From contig NC_065920.1 of assembly GCF_024586455.1 (NCBI RefSeq), positions 55,497,960-55,561,959 on the forward strand: a DNA stretch of 64,000 nucleotides, in the 5' to 3' direction. Positions 34,959-46,859 of the stretch are shown here, one piece after another. How positions within the stretch are numbered: position 1 is the stretch's first letter; each line of letters opens with the position of its first letter. This stretch comes from Bactrocera neohumeralis. Lineage: Eukaryota; Arthropoda; Insecta; Diptera; Tephritidae. The notes below the pieces were generated by a model. That model worked only from the letters and a program-made list of their open reading frames with translations, searched no databases and was not told the origin of the DNA. Position numbers and translations under genes: made by a program.

Positions 34959-35471
34959 AAAATACCAAGAGCAAAAAGAAATATTAAAAAAAAAACAAAT
35001 GCACCATGCGCGAAGCTAGAATTTGGTACACACAACAAACTCCCATTACTAATTCCTTCAGTTACTTTTCAGTAACCGCTTCCTCTTTTATCTCCGTCAA
35101 AGAAAAACAAATGCAAGCCAAAAAAGACATCACAAACAAAAACAGTACAAAAAAACTCAGATCAACCAAAAAAAAAACCAACAAATGCTCCCACTCTATC
35201 CTTAATTCCCTCCTTCTCACCTAATAATCCAACAAATGAAAATAAAAATCAAAACGAAAACAAAAACAACGGCATTTAAAAGAACAACTAACATTCCAAA
35301 CATTCTTTCGGTAAATTACCTGCCTTCTACCAGTCGTGGAATTTCTCACGAAATATACACAAAGGGATTGGACAAATCTATGGGAGAACTTAACTCTTAG
35401 TCAAGTCTCTCCGATTTTCTATTCCCTATTACGTACTACATCCGTTTCAATTTCTCTGCTCTATTAAAATA

Positions 35472-35746
35472 TTGCAATGGAATATGAAAGAATACATTGA
35501 CAACTATCAAGAACTTATTTTACTAATTAAAGAAAAAAAACCAGATGTTATCAGTATTCAGAAAACACACTTTCCGTACAACACTAATAACATTATCATC
35601 CCAAAACCATATAATGGTTCTTTTAAAAATCTAATTGTTAATTCAACAAATAAACAAGGAATTGGTTTCTTAGTAAAGCGCGAAAATCCACACAAACACA
35701 TGCCGCTAAAATCAAACATTTTATGTGACGCCCTCCAACATACAAA
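35472..35746 (+). pseudogene. jockey-type ORF2 endonuclease, N-terminal part
   Basis: The frame reads LQWNMKEYIDNYQELILLI and KPDVISIQKTHFPYNTNN, then GIGFLVKRE. These match the start of the LINE endonuclease: the WN motif, then the QET-type block, here QKT, so the catalytic Glu is replaced by Lys. The frame is cut off by the repeat at 35749. The remaining pieces are at 36812-36896 and from 37497. Confidence 0.72.
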
Positions 35747-35748
35747 AA

Positions 35749-36811
35749 CAAGTAAGGAAGGGCTAAGTTCGGGTGTCACCGAACATTTTATACTCTCGCA
35801 TGATAAAGTGATAATCGAGATTTCATTATACGTCATTTACATATTTTTCAAATAAAGTATTTGTGTAAAGTTTTATTCCGCTATCATCATTGGTGCCTAA
35901 TGTATGTATATATTACACAGAAAAGGCATCAGATGGAATTCAAAATAGCGTTATATTGGAAGAAGGCGTGGTTGTTAACCGATTTCACCTATATTTCGTA
36001 CATGTCATCAGGGTGTTAAGAAAATATTATACACCGAATTTCATTGAAATCGGTCTAGTAGTTCCTGAGATATGGTTTTTGGCCCATAAGTGGGCGAGGC
36101 CACGCCCATTTTCAATTTTTAAAAAAAGCCTGGATGCAGCTTCCTTCTGCAATTTCTTCCGTAAAATTTAGTGTTTCTGACGTTTTTTGTTAGTCGGTTA
36201 ACGCACTTTTAGTGATTTTCAACATAACCTTTGTATGGGAGGTGGGCGTGGTTAATATCCGATTTCTTCCATTTTTGAACTGTATATGGAAATGCCTGAA
36301 GAAAACGACTCTGTAGAGTTTGGTTAGCATAGCTATAGTAGTTTCCGAGATACGTACAAAAAACTTAGTAGGGGGCGGGGCCACGCCCACTTTTCCAAAA
36401 AAATTACGTACAAATATGCCCCTTCCTATTGCGATCCCTTGTGCTAAATTTCACTTTAATATCTTTATTTATGGCTTAGTTATGACACTTTATAGGTTTT
36501 CGGTTTCCGCCATTTTGTGGGCGTGGCAGTGGGCCGATTTTGTCCATCTTCGAACTTAACCTTCTTATGGAGCCAAGGAATATGTGTACCAAGTTTCATC
36601 ATGATATCTCTATTTTTACTCAAGTTACAGCTTGCACGGACGGACGGACGGATAGACAGACAATCGGATTTCGACTCTACTCGTCACCCTGATCACTTTG
36701 GTATATATAACCCTATATCTGACTCTTTTAGTTTTAGGACTTACAAACAACCGTTATGTGAACAAAACTATAATACTCTCCTTAGCAACATTGTTTCGAG
36801 AGTATAATAAC
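35749..36811 (+). repeat. DINE-1/Helentron-like repeat nested in the LINE endonuclease
   Basis: It begins CAAGTAAGGAAGGGCTAAGT and has TATACTCTCGCA near 35801. It ends GTTTCGAGAGTATAATAAC. The short GACGGACGGAC tract near 36639 is the (GTCY)n equivalent, reduced in this copy. GGGCGTGG and CCACGCCC motifs occur several times. No target duplication is seen, as expected for this group. It splits the endonuclease frame at 35746. Confidence 0.85.
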
Positions 36812-36896
36812 AATAATAAACAAATGCATTCCTCCCTTTCAAAACTTATCAGTAAATGACCTATTAAATCCCTTAATTCATTTTAAAACACCTTTA

Positions 36897-37495
36897 TGGT
36901 AGTAGTCTGGTAACTTGGGTTCAAAAAATCGAAAACTTTTTGCTAAATTTGAAGGTACAATATCCTGAGAATATACTGTGAAACTTTCAGACAGAAATTT
37001 GAAATATTTCGGGAATTATAACGAGTTTCCTAGAGCGCCTCGGAGTCCTCTCTCTCGGAGTTGTTGAACTTTAAACGTGCCTTTCTCAAAACATTGTTTT
37101 TCTCGTCGGCCCGGATCCTAACTTTTTTTCTACTTAACCCATTGCTTTTAAATTTTAACAGGCTATTCTACACACTTTCAGTTCTCGTCGGTGCTAACGA
37201 GAATTTTTTCTCCCCTTACTTTGTTCCTGACAACCCTTTCTTTGCTAAAATAAAAGGACTATTTTTTTAAAGTACGTCATTGTGTTATTTACCCTTGAAA
37301 TTTAACTTCAGTAGTTCCGACCAGAATGACATGTCTAAATATGAAGAATAATCAAGAATATTTGATTTCAGATAACATCAAGAGCCAAAATCACCCGGGC
37401 TACCCGGGTACCCCCACAATAATAATAGCAATAAAGTATAACATTTTTTCGAATACATTTTTTTTATATTTTCAATATGTAAATAGAAACACTCA
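36897..37495. mobile_element. unclassified insertion in the LINE endonuclease
   Basis: The endonuclease reading ends near 36896 and resumes near 37497. The sequence between begins GGTAGTAGTCTGGTAACTTG and has TTTAAACGTGCCTTTCTCAA and a GGGCTACCCGGGTACCCCC block near 37397. It contains no protein motif I recognise (the 69-residue frame at 37061-37270 is hydrophobic but non-specific). It is probably a non-autonomous DNA element of unknown family. Confidence 0.45.
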
Positions 37496-37496
37496 T

Positions 37497-38505
37497 GACG
37501 TTTAAAAATGTTGGCCTAACCATGGTTTCACCGTTAATTTGCCATAGATGCCATTGGGCAATCGATAGATTTCTCCACGGCAGTGATCACTATCCAATCA
37601 TCGACTACACAATATAAATCCGAAAAAATCACACTTACACTGAAATATAAAACAAATGCTGCTAACTGAGTTAAATTTAAAAACGAACTATCTAAAAATT
37701 CGATTAATTCCAACTATTCCAACATCCTCCAATGCGTTGCCATATTAACCAAAACAATCCACGAAGCAGCAAATACATCAATACCACAAGCAAAAGGCAT
37801 ACCCCATAAAAGAAATGTAGCTTGGTGGAGTAGCTCATTCAATAAAAAACGGGAGGACAAACAAACTTGTTGGTTAAACTTCAAACGCAACATGACACTT
37901 AACAACTTCATCGCTTATAAAAACGAAAAGGGATTGTTGAAGAAAGAAGCAAAAGAAAGAAGTAGTTGAACGAACAGCCCTCACAAAGTTCACGTCTCAG
38001 ATATCTCCAATATCTTTTCCAAAAAAATCTGAGCTGGCATAAAAAGCCTAACCGGCATACCACTACTCCACTTAAATTTTTAAAAGTCCACAAAACACTC
38101 CTCACAGCATCTAAAGATATATCTGAAGCATTTGGTGAGAAATGGTCTAATTTCTTAAACGACCAATTCTCGGAATATATTTCAAACAAAACTAACATAT
38201 TATCACTAAACTACTTTCCAGAGAATGTTGCACCTTCTGCTAAACATCTCGAAGTCAATAATACTTACTCAGAATTTGAAGCCGCACTAAGTCAGACAAA
38301 AGGTAAAACACCAGGTTTCGACCGAATATCCACCCAATGATAAAAAATATGACGACCGAGACCAAACACAAGCTCACTGAACTTTTTAATGATATACTGC
38401 AACACGGTAAATACCCACATACGTGGACCACAGCAGTGATCATACCCATTCTTAAACCACAAAAACCCACCCACGACATAAACAGCTTTAGACCTACATA
38501 TGTCC
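37497..38505 (+). pseudogene. jockey-type endonuclease end, linker and RT N-terminus
   Basis: GSDHYPI at about 37583-37603 is the C-terminal catalytic motif of the endonuclease, intact. The linker follows with KRNVAWWSSSFNKKRE and FKRNMTLNNFIAYKN near 37800-37930. A frame change near 37965 leads to LKFLKVHKTLLTASKDI and KGKTPGFDRIS, then LFNDILQHGKYPHTWTTAVIIPILKP and INSFRP near 38490. These are the RT motif 0-1 region. The catalytic YADD region is not present in the window. Confidence 0.75.
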
Positions 38506-39689
38506 CTTTTATATTATTATTATATTTTTTCAGATAACTTAGAAGTATCTCCAAACAATTTTTTTTATGCCGAATTAATTTTAAATTGTATGGAAAATGT
38601 AATTTGGAATCAGTATTGCTTTACCAGCAATGAAATATGTGAAGTGAGACATCGTAGCTTTTGGGCGTCACAGATTTTTGTTTTCAATCATAATTGGAAT
38701 AATAAGTGACAATTTAAATTAATTAGGAAATTGTCACTGGCAACCGGATTTTACAACCGTAGAATGACAAATACCTGAGGCGTCGAGCACATTGTCGCGA
38801 ACGATGGCAATTATAATAATATAAAAATATTGCACGTAAAGCAACATCTGTATATATGTACCAAATATGTATATAAAGATATTGAGGTCTCCGTTATCTC
38901 TAAAATAGTTTGTTTTTTTTGCAAACACGTCCGGAAATTTCAGTTTGCACTTTAAAAAGAATATAACGTAACTATTTATTTTCTATTTATACTATATATC
39001 TTTTTTCATGTAAAAAACATGGAATTTTAAAATATTTTTCATTAAGCAATCTACAATTTTTAAAAGAGATATTCTCATAAAAAATTGTTTGTTCTAAAAA
39101 AATTGTTTTGATACTTATTTTCATAAATACATTGCTTAAAATGCTATGTGCAGTTAAAATAAATATCTAATGACCGGAGCATCCATGATGATTTATACAG
39201 TACGCGTTGCTCATACGACTTGGTGTACTATGGTGTACTATAACTTTTAAAAGAGTTGTTTCATGAAAAAAATCATTAATTATTTTTTATTTTGTAGAGC
39301 AGAGAATTTCATACTAAAATATTACCATCTCAAAGTTCGCGATTTATTTACTTTGGAAACAAAATCTTTATTACAAAATATCATAAAAATCACATATATA
39401 AAATATATGAGAAAAAATTTAATGATTTAGATACGATGGAAATCGGAACCGTTTTACTAAGGACAAAAACTGAACCTCCCGTAAGGTTTAAAAAAAATGT
39501 CTTGGGAAACAACGGACACCTTAATACATACCATACCTAACACATAAACAGGTTGATTTCCTTCATTGTTCATTGCAAAAAAATCACTGAAACATGTTGA
39601 TGACAAATGAACTCAAGTACACAATTTTAAAGCATATACATAAAAATTGACCTTACAATGCAGATAATTTGCGCGTCTCGCTTTTCGTT
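38506..39689. other. unassigned AT-rich DNA
   Basis: No gene recognised. The sequence at 39206-39230 matches 28493-28517, and TGGTGTACTA is repeated in tandem at 39221-39240. Confidence 0.4.
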
Positions 39690-40510
39690 ACCAAACATAT
39701 TCCTGTGGCCGGGAACCCAAATTATTAAGTTGAGTTGACTTGTCAGTGAGCTTACGATAAGCTAGTACTGCCGCCTTGTTTTCTGTGTAAATTATCGCTA
39801 AGTGTGCACTAGAACACCATAGGCCTTCTCTATGTAGAAAATGGCCGTTGAGCTTGGTAGACGAAAAAATATAGAGATAACAAGATCCTCGGAGTATACG
39901 CGCGTCCGTAAATCGTAGTCCATTTTGGACCCGTCGTCCCTACTAAACCTCTTCTCCATTCACATCTCGAGGGTATTCCCACCTAGTAATTATTGAAGTT
40001 CAACTTTTGGAGGATGTAGTCCGGTTTGTTTAGATTGATTTCGTGCTGGTTCAGAATTACTTTCCGTATAATATTGCTTATAGCAAGCTTGTGTAGGATG
40101 TGAATATGACTTAATCGCCCTAGTAATCCTGCACAGACTACCCTACGAATTATATTTAATGTTATATTGTTAATATATTGCTGGTAAGCAAACTAGTGCT
40201 CCCTATAAAAGGATTGGTCCAATGATGGTCGAATACATCCACATATATATATTCGTTTTTAGGCTCCAATTTCTTCTGAATATTCTCTATCCATATAATC
40301 TCAGATAATCAGTTTCTCAATATTCATTCTCCAGTTCAGCTTTGTAGTACCAATGAATGAAGTTTTTATCTTTATTCGTGAATAGCATCAGTTCCGTCCT
40401 ATCAAAGTTAACTTCTAGTCCGTTTTTCTGGTGGACTTTTAATATAAAGAAAGTCAGGCGTTGTATATTGGTGGAATAACCTCTTTATTATATTTACAAC
40501 CCCGTTCAGG
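39690..40510 (-). pseudogene. LOA/R1-type LINE relic: RT end to RNase H
   Basis: The minus strand reads GLEVNFDRTELMLFTNKDKN, a block just after the RT palm, then sequence equivalent to the thumb, and finally IIYTENKAAVLAYRKLTDK, which matches the RNase H block that normally reads TDSQAA. The catalytic Asp is Glu here. Several stop codons lie between the blocks. This combination of RT and RNase H is seen in LOA, R1 and I-type LINEs. Confidence 0.65.
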
Positions 40511-41650
40511 GCAGCTTCGGTTGATGGAGCCTTTATGTAGACCTCATATGAAAATTCCGTTCTGTTTTATATTATATAAGTTAAAAAAATTTAAGTTCGT
40601 TTTATAAAAAAAAAATGTTCTCTGGAGCTTTGCTCCTTTACTGAATTCCGCCTTAGAACTAAAAATTGCAATTAATTGTTCTTTGCCGCTGCAAAAGGTA
40701 TGGTATTCGCTGACGTCGCGTTTTTCACAGGACTGCACTGCACGTGTCGCGGTCTCAGTGATTTGGTTGGAGTCGTATTGTATTACACTGCATCGTATGA
40801 TATGAACGCATCCTTTGATACTTTTTACGTGGAGAGCTAACTTATATACACAAGCTATTATTTCTATATTCAATTCTGTTTCCAAAAATTAAACAAGTTT
40901 CAATTTAACAAAATGTTAATAAGTTTTAAAGATGGTAAAGGTATAACAAAACACTCATACCACCAAGAAAACACTAACAAAAGTGTACTGAATCAAACGC
41001 TACTCAACTGTGACGACAGCTGTTGAACTTTCGCAAGTTTCTGCATGACTGCCCAGCAACACACTAAACCGCGCAGGTACCATCCACCTACTCATCATGC
41101 CCAAGTATTTGTAATGAAGTACTCGCAAGTGAATTTAATAATTAAAACGTGTTTGTTGAAAACTTTGGAAGAGAGGAAGGAGTATTAGGCTCTATATGTG
41201 TGTCTTAGAAGGAAAGAAATTCAATTTAACAGAGAAGATGTACATGGCAAAATTGTAGATATCTTATTGATGAAAGGTTAACAAATTTTTCTGTGCCGTA
41301 CATCTTCATTTTGGAAGGCTGTAAGAACTTGTGCGATCTGCATCTCTACGCTAGTTCTAATTTAGCTATGATTCTAGATAAATGGAGTAACCTAGTTTGA
41401 TTTTTACTGGATTAGTACATCAGTGAACTCTTCTCAAGCCAATATAAAATATGTTTACAAAAAAAAAAAAAACTTGTGATTGCTATAATGATGAGCTGCT
41501 TGCAACACTTTGGGACTGAAAGACACAATAAAACAATAAGATAACAATTCACCTTATGTACCTGATCTAAGTATAATTTAACCACTGTGCCCTTATTTCC
41601 ACAAACGAATGCTCAGGAAGTATAAGAAGAAGGATTTTCATGCATTAGAA
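40511..41650. other. unassigned DNA
   Basis: The minus-strand frame at 40544-40885 (113 codons) has no motif I recognise and begins with an ATA-rich tail. No repeat identified. Confidence 0.35.
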
Positions 41651-42742
41651 TTTTAACAGCTGCTCACTTTGACATTTCATCATGAATAGACCCACTAACG
41701 TAGTTAAAATTTTATTACCAAAATCAGTGTTCGGTTCGAAATGTATTCATTTACGTCCAGCCCACTACATAATCGACCAAGTGAGCAAACAATTAATGCG
41801 AGTGACCAAGTTTCGCAAAACATTAAACCAACCACACGAATGCGTACAGTGCGTACAGAAGAGAATTGTGTGTTTCTGAGAGTGTGGCTGAAGACCGTGA
41901 AATGTCGATTCGTCGCAGCAATTGGGTTTGTGTTATTCGACCACATGGAAGATTTTACGCAAAGATCTTGGTGTAAAACCGTATAAAATACAGCTCGTGC
42001 AAGAACTGAAGCCATAACGAACAACGTCGAATTTTCATAATGGGCTAGAAAAGTTGGCAGAAAATCCGCTTTTTTATCGACATAGCGATGAATTTCTGGT
42101 TGAATGACACGAATAAATATTCAAGAACTGCCCATGCATCCTAAAAATGCACTGTTTGGTGTGGTTTGTACGCTGGTGGAATTTGGACCGTATTTTTGTG
42201 TTGGACGCAACGTTACGGTGAATGGCGATCGCTATCGTTCGATGCTAACAAACTTTTTGTTGCCAAAAATGGAAGAACTGAACTTGGTTGACATGTGGTT
42301 TCAACAAGATGGCGCTACATTAACACATGTCGCGATTCTATGGCCATTAGGGAAAACTTCGAGAACAATTCATCCTCTCCCGTAATTGGCCACCAAGATC
42401 ATGCGATTTAACGCCTTTAGACTCTTTTTTGTGGGGCTACGTCAAGTCTACATGATATCAGCAGAAATAAGCATAGCAACTATTCCAGCTTGTGGAAGAC
42501 AACATTTCCGAATAAATTCGAGAGCGACGTAATGCTTTTTGGACTTTCCGAATGGACCACCTAAGACGCAGCCGCGGGCAACATTTAAATGAAATTATCT
42601 TCAAAAAGTAAATGTCATGAACCAATCTAACGTTTCAAATAAAGAACCGATGAGATTTTGCAAATTTTATGCGTTTTTTTTTTTAAAAAGTTATCAAGCT
42701 CTTAAAAAATCACCCGATATATTTTAACAGCTGCCACTTTGC
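41651..42742 (+). pseudogene. Tc1/mariner-type transposase relic between direct repeats
   Basis: Fragments in order: HNRPSEQTINASDQ (N-terminal), MRTVRTEEN, PYKIQLVQELKP, then VTVNGDRYRSMLTNFLLPKMEEL, MWFQQDGATLTHV with a catalytic Asp, and a WPPRSCDLTPLDSFLWGYVKS-like end in another frame (near 42385-42445), then a RSRGQHLNEIIFKK tail. Stops and frame changes are frequent. The sequence TTTTAACAGCTGCTCACTTT at 41651 recurs almost exactly at 42724. The right end has AATCACCCGATAT near 42709, resembling the family's terminus. Confidence 0.75.
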
Positions 42743-43239
42743 AGGTAGTTAAAATTGTCGCAGGCTGGCATGTATACATTTGCCAGCCCACTCACTTCTG
42801 AAAACATGAAAAATTATCATGTTTAGTTGTGTGTACTTTGGAGTTATTAAAAAAGCGGCGTATTAATGTGAAAAAGAAGAAGACAGGCGACGAAATATTT
42901 AAAATTAAAAATTGTATCCATAAAACTGAAAATAGGTGCTAATGTGAGATCCTTTATATCTTGCCCGAAATAGGTAATTGCTAGTAAATGCCTTGAAATA
43001 TAGCTATGTCATAGCACCCTATCAATACTTTATTTTTTTGCCACAGGCAAACTTTGGTTAGTTTGTTGAAAAGGTAGGCGCATGAGCACCAGATGTTAGG
43101 CGATCGCACTTGTGCTGTCATTAAGCACATTGGACTCCCGAGTGGAAATCAAATTAAGCCTTATCTAGTAACTCAGTAGTTTCGGTAAAAAGGAGCCATT
43201 AAACATGTCTCGTGTTATCATCTGAAAGCTGGACATTAG
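42743..43239. other. unassigned DNA
   Basis: No gene or repeat recognised. Confidence 0.35.
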
Positions 43240-43500
43240 CAAAAATAATGTTTCGACGTATTATTATCCTCTCCGGCAATCCACCTGGTTTCCCATTTTC
43301 TGAGTTCCTTATTTGACTCCAATAGCATGATATCAGCTGGCTGACCGTTAGCATAGCCATACTTCACTTGTAAATGTATTGACCGCATGCCGAGTATAAA
43401 TTTGAGAGCCTTTGTTGACGTAGTTTTCAGTGCACTCATAGTCGCCTGCAAGACCCGTTGTACCTGTTCCCAGGTCCTTAATAAAGCACGCTTTCAATAA
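43240..43500 (-). pseudogene. LINE relic (RT C-terminal region)
   Basis: The minus strand reads VQRVLQATMSALKTTSTKALKFILGMRSIHLQVKY, matching the block that usually reads GALRTTPTKALEILLG in RNase H-bearing LINE polyproteins. It may derive from the same family as 39690-40510. Both are on the minus strand. No catalytic motif is included. Confidence 0.5.
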
Positions 43501-43914
43501 TGCCATTCGCCATACCACAGATCGGCTGAATTATTATTTCTTTGAAAACCTTTAACCACGGTAACGTATGCAAAGTGGAACTATTCTAGAACAACCCTAA
43601 ATATCGCAAGCAACATAATCACTACCACCAATCCATACAAAATCAAACTTCCTAGCCGCATTAAAAGAACAAACACTCGACACTTTCATTGTCGCGTAGT
43701 TAAGAAAACAACTTAGGAAATGCAAATCGTTGAACAACATTTACATACAAAGTTCCGCGCTGGAAGAGCATGAAAGACATTAACAGAGCTTACTTAGGAG
43801 TTAGTGGGTTAAGAGTATGTAATGTGGATGAGTATTTTATAAAATAGTATTTAAAATTTACTGGCTTAGAAAGAAAATATAGACCAATTCAATAAAACTA
43901 TCACAACTGAAAAA
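43501..43914. other. unassigned DNA
   Basis: No gene or repeat recognised. Confidence 0.35.
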
Positions 43915-44718
43915 AAGTAAGGAAGGGCTAAGTTCGGGTGTCACCGAACATTTTATACTCTCGCATGATAAAGTGATAATCGAGATTTCATTATACGTCA
44001 TTTACATATTTTTCAAATACCGTATTTTTGTAAAGTTTTATTCCGCTATCATCATTGGTTCCTAATGTATACATATATTATACAGAGAAGGCATCAGATG
44101 GAATTCAAAATAGCGTTATATTCGAAGAGGGCGTGGTTGTTAACCGATTTCACCCATATTTCGTACATGTCATCAGGGTGTTAAGAAAATATTATATACC
44201 GAATTTCATTCATATCGGTCTAGCAGTTCCTGAGATATGGTTTTTGGTTCATAAGTGGGCGAGGCCACGCCCATTTTCAATTTTTAAAAAAAGCCTGGGT
44301 GCAGCTTCCTTCTGCAATTTCTTTCGTAAAATTTAGTGTTTCTGACGTTTTTTGTTAGTCGGTTAACGCACTTTTAGTGATTTTCAACATAACCGTTGTA
44401 TGGGAGGTGGGCGTGGTTATTATCCGATTTCTTCCATTTTTGAACTGTATATGGAAATGCCTGAAGAAAACGACTCTGTAGAGTTTGGTTGACATAGCTA
44501 TAGTAGTTTCCGGGATATGTACAAAAAACTTGGTAGGAGGCGGGGCCGCGCCCACTTTTCCAAAAAAATTGCGTCCAAATAGCCCCTCCCTAATGCGATC
44601 CTTTGTGCTAAATTTCACTTTAATATCTTTATTTATGGCTTAGTTATGACACTTTATAGGTTTTCGGCTTCCGCCATTTTGTGATCACTTTGGTATATAT
44701 AACCCTATATCTGACTCT
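43915..44718 (+). repeat. DINE-1/Helentron-like repeat, right part deleted
   Basis: It begins AAGTAAGGAAGGGCTAAGTT and is collinear with 35749 to about 44682. It then jumps directly to the GATCACTTTGGTATATATA segment, so the (GTCY)n tract and adjoining sequence are deleted. The terminal GCGAGAGTATA end is also missing, replaced by a Tc1/mariner relic. Confidence 0.82.
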
Positions 44719-44719
44719 T

Positions 44720-44962
44720 TAAGCTTCATAAAATAAATGCTATAGAATGTTCATTTCTCGAAATGCTCGAACGAGTCATCGAAAATTGAACTCAAGGAAT
44801 GAACCATCTGAAACGTAGCCGCGGCCAACATTTTAAAGAGATAATCTTCATAAAATAAATGCTATAGAATGTTCTTTCTGTTGATGATAAACCTTTGTAT
44901 TAAATTTGAAGTTTCTGTGTTGATTTTTTTAAAAAGTAGCGAATCTTGAAATGGATCACCCT
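44720..44962 (+). mobile_element. 3' end of a Tc1/mariner-type element
   Basis: It reads RVIEN, then HLKRSRGQHFKEIIF, the C-terminal tail seen in the relic at 42550-42610, then ends GGATCACCCT followed by TA. A 30-base segment starting CTTCATAAAATAAATGC occurs at 44724 and again at 44847, suggesting a local rearrangement. Confidence 0.65.
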
Positions 44963-45719
44963 TAAGTTTGATGGTTCAATATTGTGAGAGCTGTTCGGCA
45001 ATGTGAAAAAGTGGCTTTAAAGAAAGTGAAAAAATGCAGTGAACCAGAACTAAAATACATTTCGACACAAACATATAATGTAGAACAATAAAAAATGGGA
45101 AATTGTGGCATACATCTACTGTGTTGGCGCTAAATTTAATCCACTTAAAGCCAATTTTTTTGCGCTCTAATGCGTTTTGAGTCATTGCAAAAAATGCTTA
45201 TTCCCGAAAAGTAGGAAACTAAATTTGGCGATTTGCGTCGTAACACATTTGCCTTCTTGATTGTTGAAAAGTTCACACTAAATTAATAGTTGAGTTTAGT
45301 TTCCTAGAGCTCTTCACTTTTAGAGCACATTCGTTTTAACTGCGAAAACTGTTTTTGAAACAGTGTTGAGTGCGGAACTACCAAATTAATTAAGACTGTT
45401 AAAAAATAAGTAAGTGATGGAGTAGCTAAAGTGTTGATTGGAAGACCATTGGATTTTTTTTTACGAATTTCTATTCTTTAAACACATCTGGCCTTATTAG
45501 TCAGAACGTTTCACACTTTTACTTTTAATATAACGTTCCGTGAAACATGGATGTGACAACCGAAGTTTCCCGAAAGTGTACAGCAGTTGTCTGTAAGGGA
45601 CTGTAATCTAGGAATATACAGATAATTTTAAATACTAAATTCGGTCGAGATCATTCGGAGTGATATATGAATTTAATGCCCCTGTCTTATTTATTTCTTG
45701 ATTTATCGCGTTTTTCGTA
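44963..45719. other. unassigned AT-rich DNA
   Basis: No gene or repeat recognised. Confidence 0.35.
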
Positions 45720-46440
45720 GGGTACCAAGTTTCATTAAGATATCTTACTCAAGTTCATCCGCTTGCATAGTAGGATGGATGAATAGATAGATAGACACTC
45801 AGAATTCTACTCGTGTCATCATCTTGATCATTTATATATATATACACATATATAAGCATATAATCCTATATCTAGTTCGATTATTTTTAAGTGATATAAG
45901 CAACCGTTCGGTAAACAAAGCTATTAAACTCTGTAGGAACATGTTGGAAAAGTATAAATATACCCCTAAAGAAGCCCATAATCAAGGTTAAGCTCCACAA
46001 TGAGGTTGAAAATTTCTTTAAAAAGTGGGTGTGGCCCCTCCCTTTAAGAAGTTGTATGTACATTTTATCTCCTAAACTATTTAAGGGCCAAATACTCTCA
46101 GGACAAACATTAATGGTATCCCTACCCACTCTGTGAATACGGTTAATAACTCCACCTTATGTAACGGTTTTGTTGAAAAATGTTAATAGTGCGATAAATC
46201 TATTAATTAATGCGCCAAAGACATGATACTATTTTACATTCGAGATAGCATAAGAGAGCGTTTTTGGAGCCAGTAAAAAAATTTGGACTATAAGCGTGGC
46301 ACTGTTGTGAACTTTTTATTGAAAATATCGATAAATACATATGAGAGATTTATTATGGGAATTAAGAGAGAATTATTTGCCGATAATATTATGTCTGTAT
46401 ATCAAATATGTGTTGAATCGGATCAGTAATACTCTTAGCC
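45720..46440 (+). repeat. old DINE-like repeat pair of segments
   Basis: The segment 45720-45960 has TACCAAGTTTCATTAAGATATC, GATAGATAGATAGAC in place of (GTCY)n, TCTACTCGTGTCATCATC, ATAATCCTATATCTAG and GTTGGAAAAGTATAAATA, in the order seen at 36580-36811. The segment 45980-46440 holds GTGGGTGTGGCCCCTCCC and related sequence of the element's other part. It is strongly diverged. Confidence 0.55.
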
Positions 46441-46859
46441 CCCCATATACGTACTAGAAAGCTTTTCGAACTTTGAGTTGATACCTCATATATCACCAAA
46501 TATCACCAATATTATAGTTATCATAATTAAGTTTAGTGAACGTGCTTTTCTACTAAATATGTATCTCTGCACCTCAAATGGATAAAATTCGTTGAAAACC
46601 TGTCCTAAATCCCATACAACTAGCAAACCTTATTCACCTGAAGATATTTCCTTGGCTTTTATCTTGACAAGTTGTAAGAGTATGAAAAGACCGGTTACAA
46701 GCAACCTTTTCTTATTTGTTTAACTTTATAATTATCTTTTGACATACTACTTGGCACCCACAACTCAATGTAATAACTACAAACTCGAGTACAACAAACT
46801 TAGCTTATGGCTTGACGCTGCGTGGATGTTAAGCGCGAAGGGAATAAATAAGATGAAGC
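46441..46859. other. unassigned DNA
   Basis: No gene or repeat recognised. Confidence 0.35.

Larger units (their letters stand above)
34170..38505 (+). mobile_element. jockey-type LINE with two nested insertions, 3' truncated
   Basis: Reading along the plus strand: a leader, ORF1 (34374-34958), a decayed ORF1 tail, the start of the ORF2 endonuclease (35472-35746), an inserted DINE-like repeat (35749-36811), more endonuclease (36812-36896), an unclassified insertion (about 36897-37495), the endonuclease end, linker and the first part of RT. It stops at about 38505 in the RT N-terminus. Loss of the 3' end is not how LINEs normally truncate, so deletion or rearrangement is likely. Confidence 0.8.

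Noticed and set aside
35890..36171. 93-codon frame in the DINE-like repeat, with a close partner at 44055-44336 and a similar one near 55814
   Set aside because: The frames agree because the repeat copies are similar. They match no known protein, start at different points and are broken in other copies. A codon-substitution test over many copies would be needed to argue for coding.
40544..40885. 113-codon minus-strand frame
   Set aside because: No motif recognised. It lies beside a LINE relic but does not match LINE proteins that I know.
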